Shown here: positions 35,467 to 44,611 of the stretch, piece after piece
Numbering within the stretch: position 1 is the stretch's first letter
Layout of the letters: each line of letters begins with the position of its first letter
Origin: Candidatus Corynebacterium gallistercoris
GTDB lineage: Bacteria > Actinomycetota > Actinomycetes > Mycobacteriales > Mycobacteriaceae
Length of the DNA stretch: 46,828 bases
Direction: 5' to 3'
Assembly: GCA_019114175.1 (NCBI GenBank)
Contig: DXFZ01000088.1
Coordinates: forward strand, 1-46,828
The notes under the pieces: model-generated
Told to the model about the DNA's origin: nothing
Databases searched by the model: none
What the model saw: only the letters and a program-made list of their open reading frames with translations
Position numbers and translations under genes: made by a program

Positions 35467-37532
35467 CCGAAATCCTCGTCCCATTCGGGGGCACGGCGCG
35501 TATAGGCGGTCAGGTCCGACTCGCCATGAATATCCTTTTGCATGTGCAGGTATTCCAGGTGACGGTCAAATAGATCCAAAACGTTGCCAATGAGCTGCTG
35601 GCGGGTATAGCCATAAACGTCAAAGCCGAGGGACCCGTTAGCGCCAAAAACCTCCAGGCGATAGTAGTGGGACAGCACCTGATCCGGGGCAAATTCGGGA
35701 GTTTTTTCCAGCACCGGATAAAGCTGATACTGGAACGCCGGATCATGGGCAAATTCCACCGAAAGGTCCAGCTGTTTAGCCTGGGAATCGGCAGTATCGC
35801 CCATGACCACGGTGGCCTCATACCCGCGCTTACTCAACGCCCGGGCGACATCCGATAGAGCCGGCTGAGCGATATCCACGAGGTAATCGTTGCATTCTTC
35901 ATCCGTCGGCCACGTATTAGCCCGGTCCAAACGGGCCTCCCAATCCTCAGAAACACCCATGCGGCTGGACATAGCGGAATGCAGCGCAATGGCACGGGAT
36001 TCCACCTGAGCGTTTTCCCTGCGAATGGAGCGAACTAGACCCAACATGATCAGGAATATGACCACCATGAAGGGCAACCCCATGACCAACGTGGCCATTT
36101 GCAGCGTGCCGATGCCGCCTACCTGCAGCATCGCCACCGTCAGCGCACCCACCGCAGCAGACCAGAGCACACGCATCCATGGCGCGCCATCCTGCTGGGG
36201 ATCATCAGAAATGCTGGAAAACTTCGCCATGACCAATGCGCCGGAATCCGCAGAGGTCACGAAGAACAAAATGCCCACCACCAAGGCCAAGACAATAACC
36301 ACCTGGGCCAAGGGCAAGCCCTGCAAAAGCATATAGAAGCCTCGTTCTGGGGATTCCACCGTGGCCTCCAAGAACTCTTGATCCCCGCCCATCACGCGCT
36401 CCAAAGCAAGGTTTCCTAGGAACGATGCCCACAGAGCCAAGAAAAGGAAAGGCACAAAAAGCGTGCCCACGATGAACTGGCGGAAAGTACGGCCGCGGGA
36501 AATGCGGGCGAGGAACAAGCCAACAAAGGGAGCCCAAGCGACCCACCAGGCCCAGAAGAAGAGCGTCCAGTTGGCCATCCACTCCTGTGTTGCCTCCGGA
36601 GTCTGGCTATAGCTAAAGGTTTCAAAAGTCCACAACGGAAGCTGGTAGAGGTAATCCCCCATGTTCTTGACCAGAGAATCCAGCAGAAATCCCGTCTTGC
36701 CGCTGAATAGGACGAACAGCAGCAAGGCGGTGGCCATGTACACATTGAACTCGGAAAGCCTTTTAATGCCCTTGTCTACACCGGATACGGCCGACAAGGT
36801 GGCCACGCCCACCGCCAGAACGATCAGCGCGATCTGCATTGCCTTGCCCTCAGGCAGGTCAAGCAGGACATTCAACCCGTAGTTGAGCTGCACCACGCCG
36901 ATGCCCAGCGAGGCTGCCACGCCGAAGATCGTGCCCAGCATCGCTGCAATATCAACCGCGTTACCGACCGGGCCGTGGATGCGCTTGCCGATGATGGGAT
37001 AAAGGGCCGAACGAATGGCCAAGGGCATGTTGAGACGGTACGCATAATAGCCGAACGCCAGGCCCATGAGCGCATAGAGCGCCCAGCCGGAGATGCCATA
37101 GTGGAACAGCGTCCACACGACGGCATCCTGCAGTGCCTGCTCCGTTTGCCCCTCTCCCACCGGCGGGTTGGCGTATTGAGCGAGCGGCTCAGCCACGGAA
37201 TAGAACAGGATGCCAATGCCGATACCGGCCGCGAATAGCATCGCCGACCAGGAAAACAGGCTGTACTGGGGCTTCGAGTGGTCCGGGCCTAGCCGGATAT
37301 TCCCCGCCTTCGTGACCGCCACCCACACCATGAAGATGAGCACCGTACTGACGGTGCCGACATAGAGCCACCCCAGGTTTCCGGTGAGCCAGCTGGCCAC
37401 GCTACCTACTGTGGCATCGAAATTTTCTTTAGCGACGGCGGCCCACGCCGTGATGGCCACCGTGATGGCCAGGGTCGCACCGGCAACAACCCAATTAGCT
37501 TTCGGTTGCGATCTGGAGGGTTCGTCAGACAA
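35463..37532 (-). CDS. BCCT family choline/betaine transporter, glycine-motif form
   Basis: Protein of 689 residues with about twelve membrane segments (about 15-510) and a cytoplasmic C-terminal domain of about 180 residues. The BCCT signature is present as WWVAWAPFVGLFLARISRGRTFRQF, and the TM3 motif reads GIGIG (Gly103-Gly107), the form of Na+-coupled betaine carriers such as BetP. The C-terminal domain (YYRLEVFGANGSLGFDVYGYT, LDLFDRHLEYLHMQ) is like that of BetT-type choline carriers. The start is TTG 37532 with AAAGGAA upstream. It lies downstream of betB on the same strand behind a terminator, so it probably has its own promoter. The substrate may be choline, betaine or both. Confidence 0.88.
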   Translation of the reverse strand: MSDEPSRSQPKANWVVAGATLAITVAITAWAAVAKENFDATVGSVASWLTGNLGWLYVGTVSTVLIFMVWVAVTKAGNIRLGPDHSKPQYSLFSWSAMLFAAGIGIGILFYSVAEPLAQYANPPVGEGQTEQALQDAVVWTLFHYGISGWALYALMGLAFGYYAYRLNMPLAIRSALYPIIGKRIHGPVGNAVDIAAMLGTIFGVAASLGIGVVQLNYGLNVLLDLPEGKAMQIALIVLAVGVATLSAVSGVDKGIKRLSEFNVYMATALLLFVLFSGKTGFLLDSLVKNMGDYLYQLPLWTFETFSYSQTPEATQEWMANWTLFFWAWWVAWAPFVGLFLARISRGRTFRQFIVGTLFVPFLFLALWASFLGNLALERVMGGDQEFLEATVESPERGFYMLLQGLPLAQVVIVLALVVGILFFVTSADSGALVMAKFSSISDDPQQDGAPWMRVLWSAAVGALTVAMLQVGGIGTLQMATLVMGLPFMVVIFLIMLGLVRSIRRENAQVESRAIALHSAMSSRMGVSEDWEARLDRANTWPTDEECNDYLVDIAQPALSDVARALSKRGYEATVVMGDTADSQAKQLDLSVEFAHDPAFQYQLYPVLEKTPEFAPDQVLSHYYRLEVFGANGSLGFDVYGYTRQQLIGNVLDLFDRHLEYLHMQKDIHGESDLTAYTRRAPEWDEDFG

Positions 37533-37601
37533 GAATGAGTTCCTTTCAGTCTGCCCGCGGGGCGCCTCGTAGGCTGCGGGACTATCGGTGCCGTAAAGCT
37601 A

Positions 37602-37661
37602 TGAGGTAGTCGGTGGGCGCGCACACGGGGCGTGCGATGCCCCTTTTTTTCGACTATCTCA
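37602..37661. repeat. spaced inverted repeat upstream of the BCCT gene
   Basis: TGAGGTAGTCG (37602-37612) and CGACTATCTCA (37651-37661) are complementary in ten of eleven positions with 38 bases between. They lie about 70-130 bases upstream of the TTG start of the BCCT gene, where a promoter is expected. They could be paired operator half-sites or the base of a long RNA hairpin. Confidence 0.6.
37627..37650 (+). terminator. orphan plus-strand intrinsic terminator
   Basis: GGGGC (37627-37631) and GCCCC (37639-37643), extendable by two inner pairs, are followed by seven T residues on the plus strand. No plus-strand gene lies upstream for over 2 kb, since BCCT and betB are both on the minus strand. 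An overlapping hairpin CGCAC/GTGCG (37620-37624 with 37632-37636) would compete with it. Confidence 0.55.
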
Positions 37662-37693
37662 CAGACTTCTCAGCAACAGACTGAAAAGAACCC

Positions 37694-37713
37694 AAAAAGA
37701 ACCGAATTGGTTC
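37694..37713 (-). terminator. intrinsic terminator downstream of betB
   Basis: On the minus strand GAACC, loop AATTC, GGTTC is followed by five T residues and a second T-rich run (GGGTTCTTTT). It begins about 15 bases after the betB stop. The stem is short, so termination may be partial. Confidence 0.65.
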
Positions 37714-37727
37714 AGATTTTTGACGTG

Positions 37728-39311
37728 CTACTTCCCGCCGAACCAGCCGGTGACGGCTGGAGCGATATTGGTGTAGACGTGCTTGTGCTCCTGGTACTCC
37801 TCCAACCCGGTTGGGCCCAATTCACGGCCAATACCCGAAGCCTTCATGCCACCCCATTCTGCCTGTGGGAGGTAGGGGTGGAAATCGTTGATCCAGATGG
37901 TGCCGTGGCGCAGCTTGCGAGCCACGCGCTCGGCCTTACCGCCGTTTTGCGTCCATACTGCGCCCGCGAGGCCGTAGATGGTGTCATTTGCAATGGCAAT
38001 GGCTTCTTCTTCGGTTTCGAAGGTCTCCACGGTGACGACTGGGCCGAAGGCCTCGTCATGCACGCAATCCATCTCCTGGGTGCAGTTATCCAGGATCGTG
38101 GGCAGGTAGTAGACACCGCCGGTGAGATCCGTGTTGCCGGTGGAGTGGGACCCCTCATTATCCTCTGCGGTCGGTACCCGGCCGCCGGTGAGTACGGTGG
38201 CACCTTGCTCCCGTGCCTTGTCCACGTAGGCCACGATCTTATCGCGGTGCTCCTCAGAGATGAGAGCGCCGGTTTCAGCGGCCTCATCAAGGGGACCGCC
38301 CAGCTTGATCTTCTCGGCGCCTTCCTTCAGCGCTACTACGAACTTGTCATGGATGGAGGCCTCAACCACGATGCGGGAGCCTGCGGAGCAGACCTGTCCG
38401 GAGTGGACGAAGGCACCATTGAGTGCGTTGTCAACCGCGGCATCGAAGTCTGCGTCAGCGAAGATGACGTTCGGGTTCTTACCACCCAGCTCAAGAGCAA
38501 CGCGCTTGACGGATTCCGCTGCGTTGCGGGCGATCAATCGGCCGGTCTGAAGGCCGCCGGTGAAGGAGACCATGTCCACATCGGGGCTCTGGGACAACGG
38601 ATTGCCACAGTTCGCGCCCGCGCCGGTGATCAGGTTGGCCACGCCCGCTGGCAGACCCAGCTCATCCAGAACCGCCATGAGGAGCATGGCGGTGTGTGGG
38701 GTGAGCTCTGCCTGCTTGAGCACGAAGGAGTTACCTGCCGCCAGGGCCGGGGTGACCTTCCAGGACACCTGCAACAGCGGGTAGTTCCAGGGGGTGATCA
38801 GACCACAGACGCCGATTGGTTCCGCATCAACGCGGGAGCGGACGTTGGGGTCACCCGGATCCACTACCCTGCCGGCGTCATGCTGCGCCAAGGTGCCGAA
38901 GTAGTCGAAGGCGTTGGCGATGTCATCCATGTCTACCTTGGACTCTTCCAGGCGCTTACCGGTGTCCGCCGACTCGGCTGCGGCAAAGAGGTCCTTGTGC
39001 TCGCGGATCTTTGCAGCCACGCCGAGCAGCAGCTTGCCGCGGTCTACGGCTGGAACGCTGGACCACACCTCTTCGTCAAAGGAACGCCTTGCGGCGGCGA
39101 TGGCCTTTTCCGTGTCTTCATCGGAGGCCTCCGAAACAAGACCCACCGTAGTGTTGTCTGCCGGATTGATGATCGTGCGGGTCTCACCCTTGGCTGCTGG
39201 CACCCACTTGCCGTCAATGAAGAGGCTAGCCGGGGTGCCTTCGTTGGCGTGCACACCCGCCAACAGGTCGCACTCAGCGGGGTTGAAAAGCTTGGACTGT
39301 GTGGAGTTCAT
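37728..39311 (-). CDS. betB: betaine-aldehyde dehydrogenase
   Basis: NAD(P)-dependent aldehyde dehydrogenase of 527 residues that oxidises betaine aldehyde to glycine betaine, the second step of osmoprotectant synthesis from choline. The family motifs are intact: PWNYPLL with Asn176, general base Glu274 in LELGGKNP, nucleophile Cys308 in SGQVCSAGSR, and EAFGPVV and NDTIYGLAGAVWT near the end. The assignment to BetB rests on the neighbouring choline dehydrogenase and BCCT transporters as well as on the WINDFHPYLPQAEWGG segment typical of the BADH group. It lies 33 bases after the betT gene with GAGGAG upstream, so betT-betB is an operon. Confidence 0.92.
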   Translation of the reverse strand: MNSTQSKLFNPAECDLLAGVHANEGTPASLFIDGKWVPAAKGETRTIINPADNTTVGLVSEASDEDTEKAIAAARRSFDEEVWSSVPAVDRGKLLLGVAAKIREHKDLFAAAESADTGKRLEESKVDMDDIANAFDYFGTLAQHDAGRVVDPGDPNVRSRVDAEPIGVCGLITPWNYPLLQVSWKVTPALAAGNSFVLKQAELTPHTAMLLMAVLDELGLPAGVANLITGAGANCGNPLSQSPDVDMVSFTGGLQTGRLIARNAAESVKRVALELGGKNPNVIFADADFDAAVDNALNGAFVHSGQVCSAGSRIVVEASIHDKFVVALKEGAEKIKLGGPLDEAAETGALISEEHRDKIVAYVDKAREQGATVLTGGRVPTAEDNEGSHSTGNTDLTGGVYYLPTILDNCTQEMDCVHDEAFGPVVTVETFETEEEAIAIANDTIYGLAGAVWTQNGGKAERVARKLRHGTIWINDFHPYLPQAEWGGMKASGIGRELGPTGLEEYQEHKHVYTNIAPAVTGWFGGK

Positions 39312-39344
39312 CGTGTGTTGAACCTACTCCTCAAATTGAACTGT

Positions 39345-41519
39345 TTATTCTTCCCAGGTTCGGACTGGGTCAGCGTTGTCTGACAGGTCGGACGTTCCGG
39401 GGAGATCCCGCTGCATGTGCAGGAACTCAAGGTGGCGCTCGTAAAGATCCAGTACGTTATCAATGAGCTGCTCGGTGGTGTAACCGTAGACGTCATAGCC
39501 CAAAGAGCCGGTGCGGTCGAATACCTCTAGTCGATAGTACTTCTCCCCATCGTTGGTAGCCCGCGTGAAGCTCGGCACCGGGTGCTCCATGGGGTACACC
39601 TGATAGCGGAAGTCCTGCTCGTCACCCAGAGGCATGTAGAGGTCAAGCTGGCTGACCGGGCTGCCCGGCACCTCGGAGGCAACCAAAGTGGCCTTGATGC
39701 CCTTGTCATTAAGCTCCTTGCAGACGGATTCCAGCGCTGGCTGAGCGACCTCTTCCAGGTACTGGTTCGCCTTAGCGTGGCTGGGCCAGGTGGAGGCGCG
39801 GGACAAGCGACGGCGCCACGACTGCTTGTCTCCACTGGAGCCGGAGCGGCCGGACATTGCCGCATGGATGGAGATGGCGCGTGCATCTGCATTGATGCTC
39901 TCCAAGCGCAGCGAGCGCCAGAGTCCCAACATGATCAGATACATCACGATGGAGAACGGCAGGCCCATGACGATCGTTGCGGACTGCACGGTCACCACAC
40001 CGTCGATCTGCAGCATCACCAGAGTGAGCACACCCACAAGGGCTGACCAGAAGATCCGGGACCAGCGGGGGCCATCCTGCCGCGCATCTTCAATCTTGGA
40101 GGTGAAGTTCGCGGTCACCAGCGCACCCGAGTCGGCAGACGTGATGTACAGCAACAGACCGATAAGGGTGGCCAAAACAATGAGAATCATGCCGCCTGGG
40201 GCGTCAGAGAGCAGATCATAGAAGCCGCGCTCTGGGGTTGCCACAGTTTCTTCAGCAAAGCTGGTATCCCCACCGATTACGCGGTCGAGCGCGGTATTGC
40301 CGAAGAAGCTCATCCAGGCCAGGATGAACAGGAATGGAATCGTGAGGACACCAACAACGAACTGGCGGAGGGTGCGGCCGCGGGAAATGCGGGCGAGGAA
40401 CAACCCCACGAAGGGTGCCCAGGCCACCCACCATGCCCAGAAGAACAGGGTCCAAGCGCCCATCCACTCCTGAACTGCAGCCTTGTCCTCTGCAAATGCC
40501 ATAGTGTCCATGGTCATTCCCGGGAAGTAGGACACGTAGTCGCCAATGTTCATAATGAGAGCGTCCATGAGGAACGCGGTCTTACCAGTGATGACGATGT
40601 AGGCAACCAGGCCGATTGCCAGCAACACGTTGAACTCAGACAGGCGCTTAATGCCCTTGTCCACACCCGAGATTGCGGACAGAGTAGCCACACCCACGCC
40701 CACGATCACCAGGGCGGCCTGAATGCTTGGTGTTTGCTCCCAACCGAAGATGAGACTCAGACCGTAATTGAGCTGCACCACGCCGATACCCAAGGAAGCG
40801 GCAATACCGAATACGGTGCCGAGCACCGCGGCGATATCAACAGCATCTCCGATGGGGCCGTGAATGCGCTTGCCGATCAGCGGGTAAAGAGCGGAGCGGA
40901 TCGCCAGCGGCATGTTGAGGCGGTAGGCGTAGTAGCCAAATGCCATACCCATCAGCGCGTACATTGCCCAACCGGTGACACCGTAGTGGAACAGGGCCCA
41001 CACCACTGCTTGTTCTGCAGCTTCACGTGTTTCTGGGGCGAGCTCCGGAGGCATCATGTACTGCGTTACTGGCTCAGCCACGGAGAAGAACATCAGGTCC
41101 ACGCCGATGCCAGCGGCGAAGAGCATGGCAGACCAAGAAAATAGCCGGAACTGTGGCCGGGAATGGTCCGGCCCCAGGCGCAAGTTACCAGACTTCGAGA
41201 ATGCGACGACCAACACAAAAATCACGGCGACGGTGGCCGTGAGGATGTAGAACCATCCGAGGTTGCTGGAAATCCAGCCTGTGATGTTACCGAGCGTTTC
41301 GTCCGCGGATTCCTTGCCCAGCCATGCCCACAGCGCCACAGCGACGATCCCAACCGCGGAAATGATGAACACTGGCCAGTTTGCGCGGGGTGGCGTGACC
41401 TCGCCAGTGATGTAGGAATCATGCTCGTTGACATTGTATGACCCCACAATGACCCTGGGCTTTATGCCTTGGGAATTGTGGGGGTCAGTGTGTGAGGGGG
41501 TGTTATCAGACCCACTCAT
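39345..41519 (-). CDS. betT: BetT-like BCCT choline transporter, aspartate-motif form
   Basis: Protein of 724 residues from ATG 41519 (GGGAGG upstream); a further in-frame start at 41594 lacks support. About 80 hydrophilic N-terminal residues precede twelve membrane segments, and a cytoplasmic C-terminal domain of about 200 residues follows. The signature WWVAWAPFVGLFLARISRGRTLRQF is present. The TM3 motif reads GIGVDLMFFSVAEPVTQYM with Asp141 at the position of BetP Gly153. This aspartate form is found in E. coli BetT and is associated with proton-driven, Na+-independent choline uptake. It is the first gene of the betT-betB operon and divergent from betA. Confidence 0.9.
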   Translation of the reverse strand: MSGSDNTPSHTDPHNSQGIKPRVIVGSYNVNEHDSYITGEVTPPRANWPVFIISAVGIVAVALWAWLGKESADETLGNITGWISSNLGWFYILTATVAVIFVLVVAFSKSGNLRLGPDHSRPQFRLFSWSAMLFAAGIGVDLMFFSVAEPVTQYMMPPELAPETREAAEQAVVWALFHYGVTGWAMYALMGMAFGYYAYRLNMPLAIRSALYPLIGKRIHGPIGDAVDIAAVLGTVFGIAASLGIGVVQLNYGLSLIFGWEQTPSIQAALVIVGVGVATLSAISGVDKGIKRLSEFNVLLAIGLVAYIVITGKTAFLMDALIMNIGDYVSYFPGMTMDTMAFAEDKAAVQEWMGAWTLFFWAWWVAWAPFVGLFLARISRGRTLRQFVVGVLTIPFLFILAWMSFFGNTALDRVIGGDTSFAEETVATPERGFYDLLSDAPGGMILIVLATLIGLLLYITSADSGALVTANFTSKIEDARQDGPRWSRIFWSALVGVLTLVMLQIDGVVTVQSATIVMGLPFSIVMYLIMLGLWRSLRLESINADARAISIHAAMSGRSGSSGDKQSWRRRLSRASTWPSHAKANQYLEEVAQPALESVCKELNDKGIKATLVASEVPGSPVSQLDLYMPLGDEQDFRYQVYPMEHPVPSFTRATNDGEKYYRLEVFDRTGSLGYDVYGYTTEQLIDNVLDLYERHLEFLHMQRDLPGTSDLSDNADPVRTWEE

Positions 41520-41803
41520 AGGTACCTCCCTAGTGAAACGTCCAAATGCATGGCTCCCCAGCGCCCACGGTGTTGGACTGAGGGTGCTGGGCATGCCTAG
41601 TGCCCCGTGGGGGCTCTCAAACCTCTATCGACCATACACAATAACCCTAAAATTGGCTGAAAATTCCCCAAGTCTCAACCTAAACTTGAACCTTTTCCAG
41701 CCTCCGCAAATGTCAAGAAAGCTCACTAGTGAACTCAGACTTTATAGCCTCCCACCAGCAACCTAGCGAAAGGAATGACAATTTGGCATACTGGGAGGCG
41801 TTC
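41520..41803. promoter_or_regulatory. betT-betA divergent control region
   Basis: About 280 bases between betT and the small frame before betA, AT-richer than the surroundings. It must hold divergent promoters for betT-betB and for betA. A perfect 10-bp palindrome TCACTAGTGA lies at 41723-41732, followed by TTTATAGCC, which could be a -10 region for betA. No betI-type regulator gene is present in the window. Confidence 0.5.
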
Positions 41804-41872
41804 ATGAAGAAACAACGGTGGTTCCGCAATTTTATTGCAGCCATCGAATTATTTTCAGGGAAACTGCTGTAG
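41804..41872 (+). CDS. candidate 22-residue small protein upstream of betA
   Basis: A 22-codon frame from ATG to TAG with GGGAGG five bases before the start, as good a ribosome binding site as that of betA itself. The peptide begins [10 protein letters not shown], continues IAAIELFSG and ends KLL. It is basic at the N-terminus with alternating hydrophobic positions, consistent with a short amphipathic or membrane-associated helix. Its stop is 64 bases before the betA ATG, on the same strand and presumably in the same mRNA. It contains no run of a single amino acid, so a classical attenuation leader is unlikely. It may be a real micropeptide or an upstream regulatory frame. I do not recognise the family. 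Confidence 0.5.
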   Translation: MKKQRWFRNFIAAIELFSGKLL

Positions 41873-41936
41873 CACCTACGTGCGAAGTGTCGCCACAATC
41901 TACAGCACACATCACAGCCTAGGGAGGCTCACACTC

Positions 41937-43724
41937 ATGAGTTTTATTGACAAGCTGCTGCCCGGAAAAGCCAAGAACGATACCGCCGGCGAAGTGGTAG
42001 AGGACCGTCGCCGTGACGTGGTCATCGTTGGTGGCGGTTCCGCTGGTTCAGTCTTGGCAAACCGTCTGACAGAGGACTCCAGCCAGGAAGTTATGGTGCT
42101 GGAGGCCGGCCGCATGGATTCCATCTGGGATCTGTATATCCACATGCCCTCCGGGTTCTCCTTCCCCATCGGCAACAAGCACTACGACTGGATGTACGAG
42201 ACCGAGCCGGAGCCGGAGATGAACGGCCGCCGCGTTCCACACGCCCGCGGAAAGGTCCTGGGTGGCTCCGGCTCCATCAACGGCATGATCTTCCAGCGGG
42301 GAAACCCCATGGACTACGAGAAGTGGGGCAACCTCCCCGGCATGGAAAAGTGGGATTACTCCCACTGCCTGCCCTACTTCAACAAGATGGAAACCGCGAA
42401 GGCAGCTGACCCTGAGGATCCACGCCGCGGCCACGATGGCCCCCTGTACCTCTCCCGCGGCCCAGCCACCACTCCCCTGTTCCAGGCGCTGTTTAAGTCT
42501 GTGCAGGAAGCCGGCTACCACCTGACCAACGATGTCAACGGTTACCGCCAGGAGGGCTTCGCTCCCTTCGACAGGAACATCAAGCACGGTTCCCGCGCAT
42601 CCTCCGCACGCTCCTACATTCACCCCATCTTGCACCGGAAGAACTTGGATCTGCGGACCCGTGCCTTCACCACTCGCGTGCTGTTCGAAGGCACCAAGGC
42701 TGTGGGCGTCGAATACGAATGGAAGGGCAAGACCCACCGCGTATACGCAGACAAGGTCATCCTGTCCGGCGGCGCCATCAACACCCCCCAGTTGCTCCAG
42801 CTGTCCGGTGTTGGCCCCCGCAAACTGCTGGAGGACTTGGACATCGAGGTCGTCAAGGATCTCCCAGGTGTGGGCGAGAACCTGCAAGATCACCTCGAGG
42901 TCTACATCCAGTACGAGGTGGACACGGAGTACTCCTCCCAGCCATACCTCCACAAGTGGCGCTGGCCCCTCATGGGCCTGAAGTGGCTGCTCACCAAGAA
43001 GGGACCAGTAGCAACCTCCCACTTTGAGGCCGGTGGATTCGTCCGCTCCAATGACGATGAGGACTACCCCAACCTCATGTTCCACTTCCTGCCCATGGCC
43101 GTGCGCTACGATGGCACTCCCGCCAAGGTCAAGCACGGTTTCCAGTGGCACGTGGGCCCGATGTTCTCCGATACCAAGGGCTGGGTGCGCATTCAGTCCA
43201 AGGATCCGCACGTCAAGCCGAAGATGCTCTTCAACTACCTGCGCACGGAGCAGGACCGGCGCGAGTGGGTTGAGGCTGTACACAAGGCGCGTGAGCTGAT
43301 GAACACCGATGCCATGGCTGAGCACGGTACCCGCGAGTTCTCCCCTGGCCCGGATGTCCAGACCGATGAGGAGATCCTGGAGTGGGTCCGCAATGACGGC
43401 GAAACCGCCCTGCACCCCTCCTGCACCGCCAAGATGGGCGCTGCAGACGATGAGATGGCCGTGGTGAACCCAGACACCATGGAGGTGTACGGCACCGAGG
43501 GCCTCTACGTTGTGGATGCCTCCGTCATGCCCATCATCACCAACGGCAACATCTACGCGCCAGTCATGATGCTTGCCGAGAAGGCTGCGGACCTGATCAA
43601 GGGTGTTAAGCCCCTCGATCCGATCAACGTGCCTTTCTACCAGGCGAAGAAGGACATGCCTCTCTACGCCGAGGGTGAAAAGGTTCGCGATCACGTGAAG
43701 GCCATCCCCGGCGCTGACCACTAA
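41937..43724 (+). CDS. betA: choline dehydrogenase (GMC oxidoreductase)
   Basis: FAD-dependent oxidase/dehydrogenase of 595 residues that oxidises choline to betaine aldehyde. The start at ATG 41937 has GGGAGG nine bases upstream; an in-frame ATG at 41835 has no ribosome binding site. The FAD motif [13 protein letters not shown] starts at residue 32, the GMC signature follows in [21 protein letters not shown], and the second signature is in [16 protein letters not shown]. The C-terminal active site has His in [10 protein letters not shown] and Asn/His-equivalent residues in [20 protein letters not shown]. About 25 extra N-terminal residues precede the dinucleotide fold compared with E. coli BetA. 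Confidence 0.92.
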   Translation: MSFIDKLLPGKAKNDTAGEVVEDRRRDVVIVGGGSAGSVLANRLTEDSSQEVMVLEAGRMDSIWDLYIHMPSGFSFPIGNKHYDWMYETEPEPEMNGRRVPHARGKVLGGSGSINGMIFQRGNPMDYEKWGNLPGMEKWDYSHCLPYFNKMETAKAADPEDPRRGHDGPLYLSRGPATTPLFQALFKSVQEAGYHLTNDVNGYRQEGFAPFDRNIKHGSRASSARSYIHPILHRKNLDLRTRAFTTRVLFEGTKAVGVEYEWKGKTHRVYADKVILSGGAINTPQLLQLSGVGPRKLLEDLDIEVVKDLPGVGENLQDHLEVYIQYEVDTEYSSQPYLHKWRWPLMGLKWLLTKKGPVATSHFEAGGFVRSNDDEDYPNLMFHFLPMAVRYDGTPAKVKHGFQWHVGPMFSDTKGWVRIQSKDPHVKPKMLFNYLRTEQDRREWVEAVHKARELMNTDAMAEHGTREFSPGPDVQTDEEILEWVRNDGETALHPSCTAKMGAADDEMAVVNPDTMEVYGTEGLYVVDASVMPIITNGNIYAPVMMLAEKAADLIKGVKPLDPINVPFYQAKKDMPLYAEGEKVRDHVKAIPGADH

Positions 43725-43746
43725 ACGGTCACGTGCTTACCCGGGC

Positions 43747-44601
43747 TTAGGCCCCCAGGCCACGCAGAAATGCGCGGTCTTGTTTCGTCAACAGACCCCG
43801 CTGCTCTGCCGCGTCGATGAGATCCGGCCGGCGCTGTAAGGTTCGTTCCAGCGACTGTTCCCTGCGCCACTGCGCCACCTTGCCGTGATTGCCACTAAAT
43901 AGCACCTCGGGAACCTCAAGGTCGCGCCACACTCGCGGCTTCGTATAGCTCGGCCCTTCCAGCAGCCCGTCTTGGAAACTGTCTTCTTGGTGGCTGGCTT
44001 GATTGCCCAGCACACCTGGAATCAGCCTCACTATCGCTTCCGCCATGACCAGCACTGCGACTTCCCCACCGATGAGCACGTAGTCCCCGATGCTCACCTC
44101 TTCCACACGGTAACGCTGCTGTGCGTCTTCCAAGACTCTCTGGTCGATGCCTTCGTACCGCCCGCAGGCGAAGACGATGTGCTGCTCATCTGACCACCGT
44201 CGCGCCATGTCCTGGGTGAAAGGCGCGCCCGAAGGGGTCGGCACGATCAGCAATGGTTTTTCAGGGGCGACGCCACCTCCCTCCCCAGAAGCTTCCGTTT
44301 CCGCGGGGCGTTCCAGCTTGAGTTTGTGGGGCTGGGAGGAGGTGAGATCTTCTGTATCGAGAGCTGCCCCGGTCCTCCCCGCCACGTCGTCGAGTGCTGG
44401 GCCCCAGACTTCTGGCTTCATGACCATGCCTGGCCCGCCGCCGTAGGGGGAGTCATCCACCGCTTGGTGGACATCGTGGGTCCAGGCGCGCAGGTTGTGC
44501 ACTCCTACCTGTAGGATTCCTTTTTCAATCGCCTTGCCCAGCAGCGCGTGGCGCAGTGGCTCCAAATATTCGGGGAAAATCGTTATTACATCGAGCCGCA
44601 T
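43747..44601 (-). CDS. trmD: tRNA (guanine-N1-)-methyltransferase
   Basis: Methylates G37 of tRNAs reading CNN/CGG codons, preventing +1 frameshifts. The 284-residue protein has the SPOUT trefoil-knot motifs GRYEGIDQRV and EVSIGDYVLIGGE, and YGGGPGMVMKPE and LEGPSYTKP. Relative to the E. coli enzyme (about 255 residues) it carries an insertion of about 30-40 residues (about 73-115) between GPALDDV and LLIVPTPSG, rich in Glu/Gly/Ser. The gene is ten bases downstream of rimM on the same strand, the standard rimM-trmD pair, and convergent with betA. Confidence 0.95.
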   Translation of the reverse strand: MRLDVITIFPEYLEPLRHALLGKAIEKGILQVGVHNLRAWTHDVHQAVDDSPYGGGPGMVMKPEVWGPALDDVAGRTGAALDTEDLTSSQPHKLKLERPAETEASGEGGGVAPEKPLLIVPTPSGAPFTQDMARRWSDEQHIVFACGRYEGIDQRVLEDAQQRYRVEEVSIGDYVLIGGEVAVLVMAEAIVRLIPGVLGNQASHQEDSFQDGLLEGPSYTKPRVWRDLEVPEVLFSGNHGKVAQWRREQSLERTLQRRPDLIDAAEQRGLLTKQDRAFLRGLGA

Positions 44602-44611
44602 GACAACTCTC

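Noticed and set aside
37632..39383. Plus-strand open frame (583 codons) opposite betB
   Set aside because: Antisense shadow of betB, which has all ALDH catalytic residues; the frame has no ribosome binding site and no recognisable motifs.
42048..43721. Long minus-strand open frame (557 codons) opposite betA
   Set aside because: It is the antisense shadow of a well-conserved GMC oxidoreductase in GC-rich DNA; its translation is low in lysine, rich in Val/Leu/Gly/His, and shows no recognisable domain.
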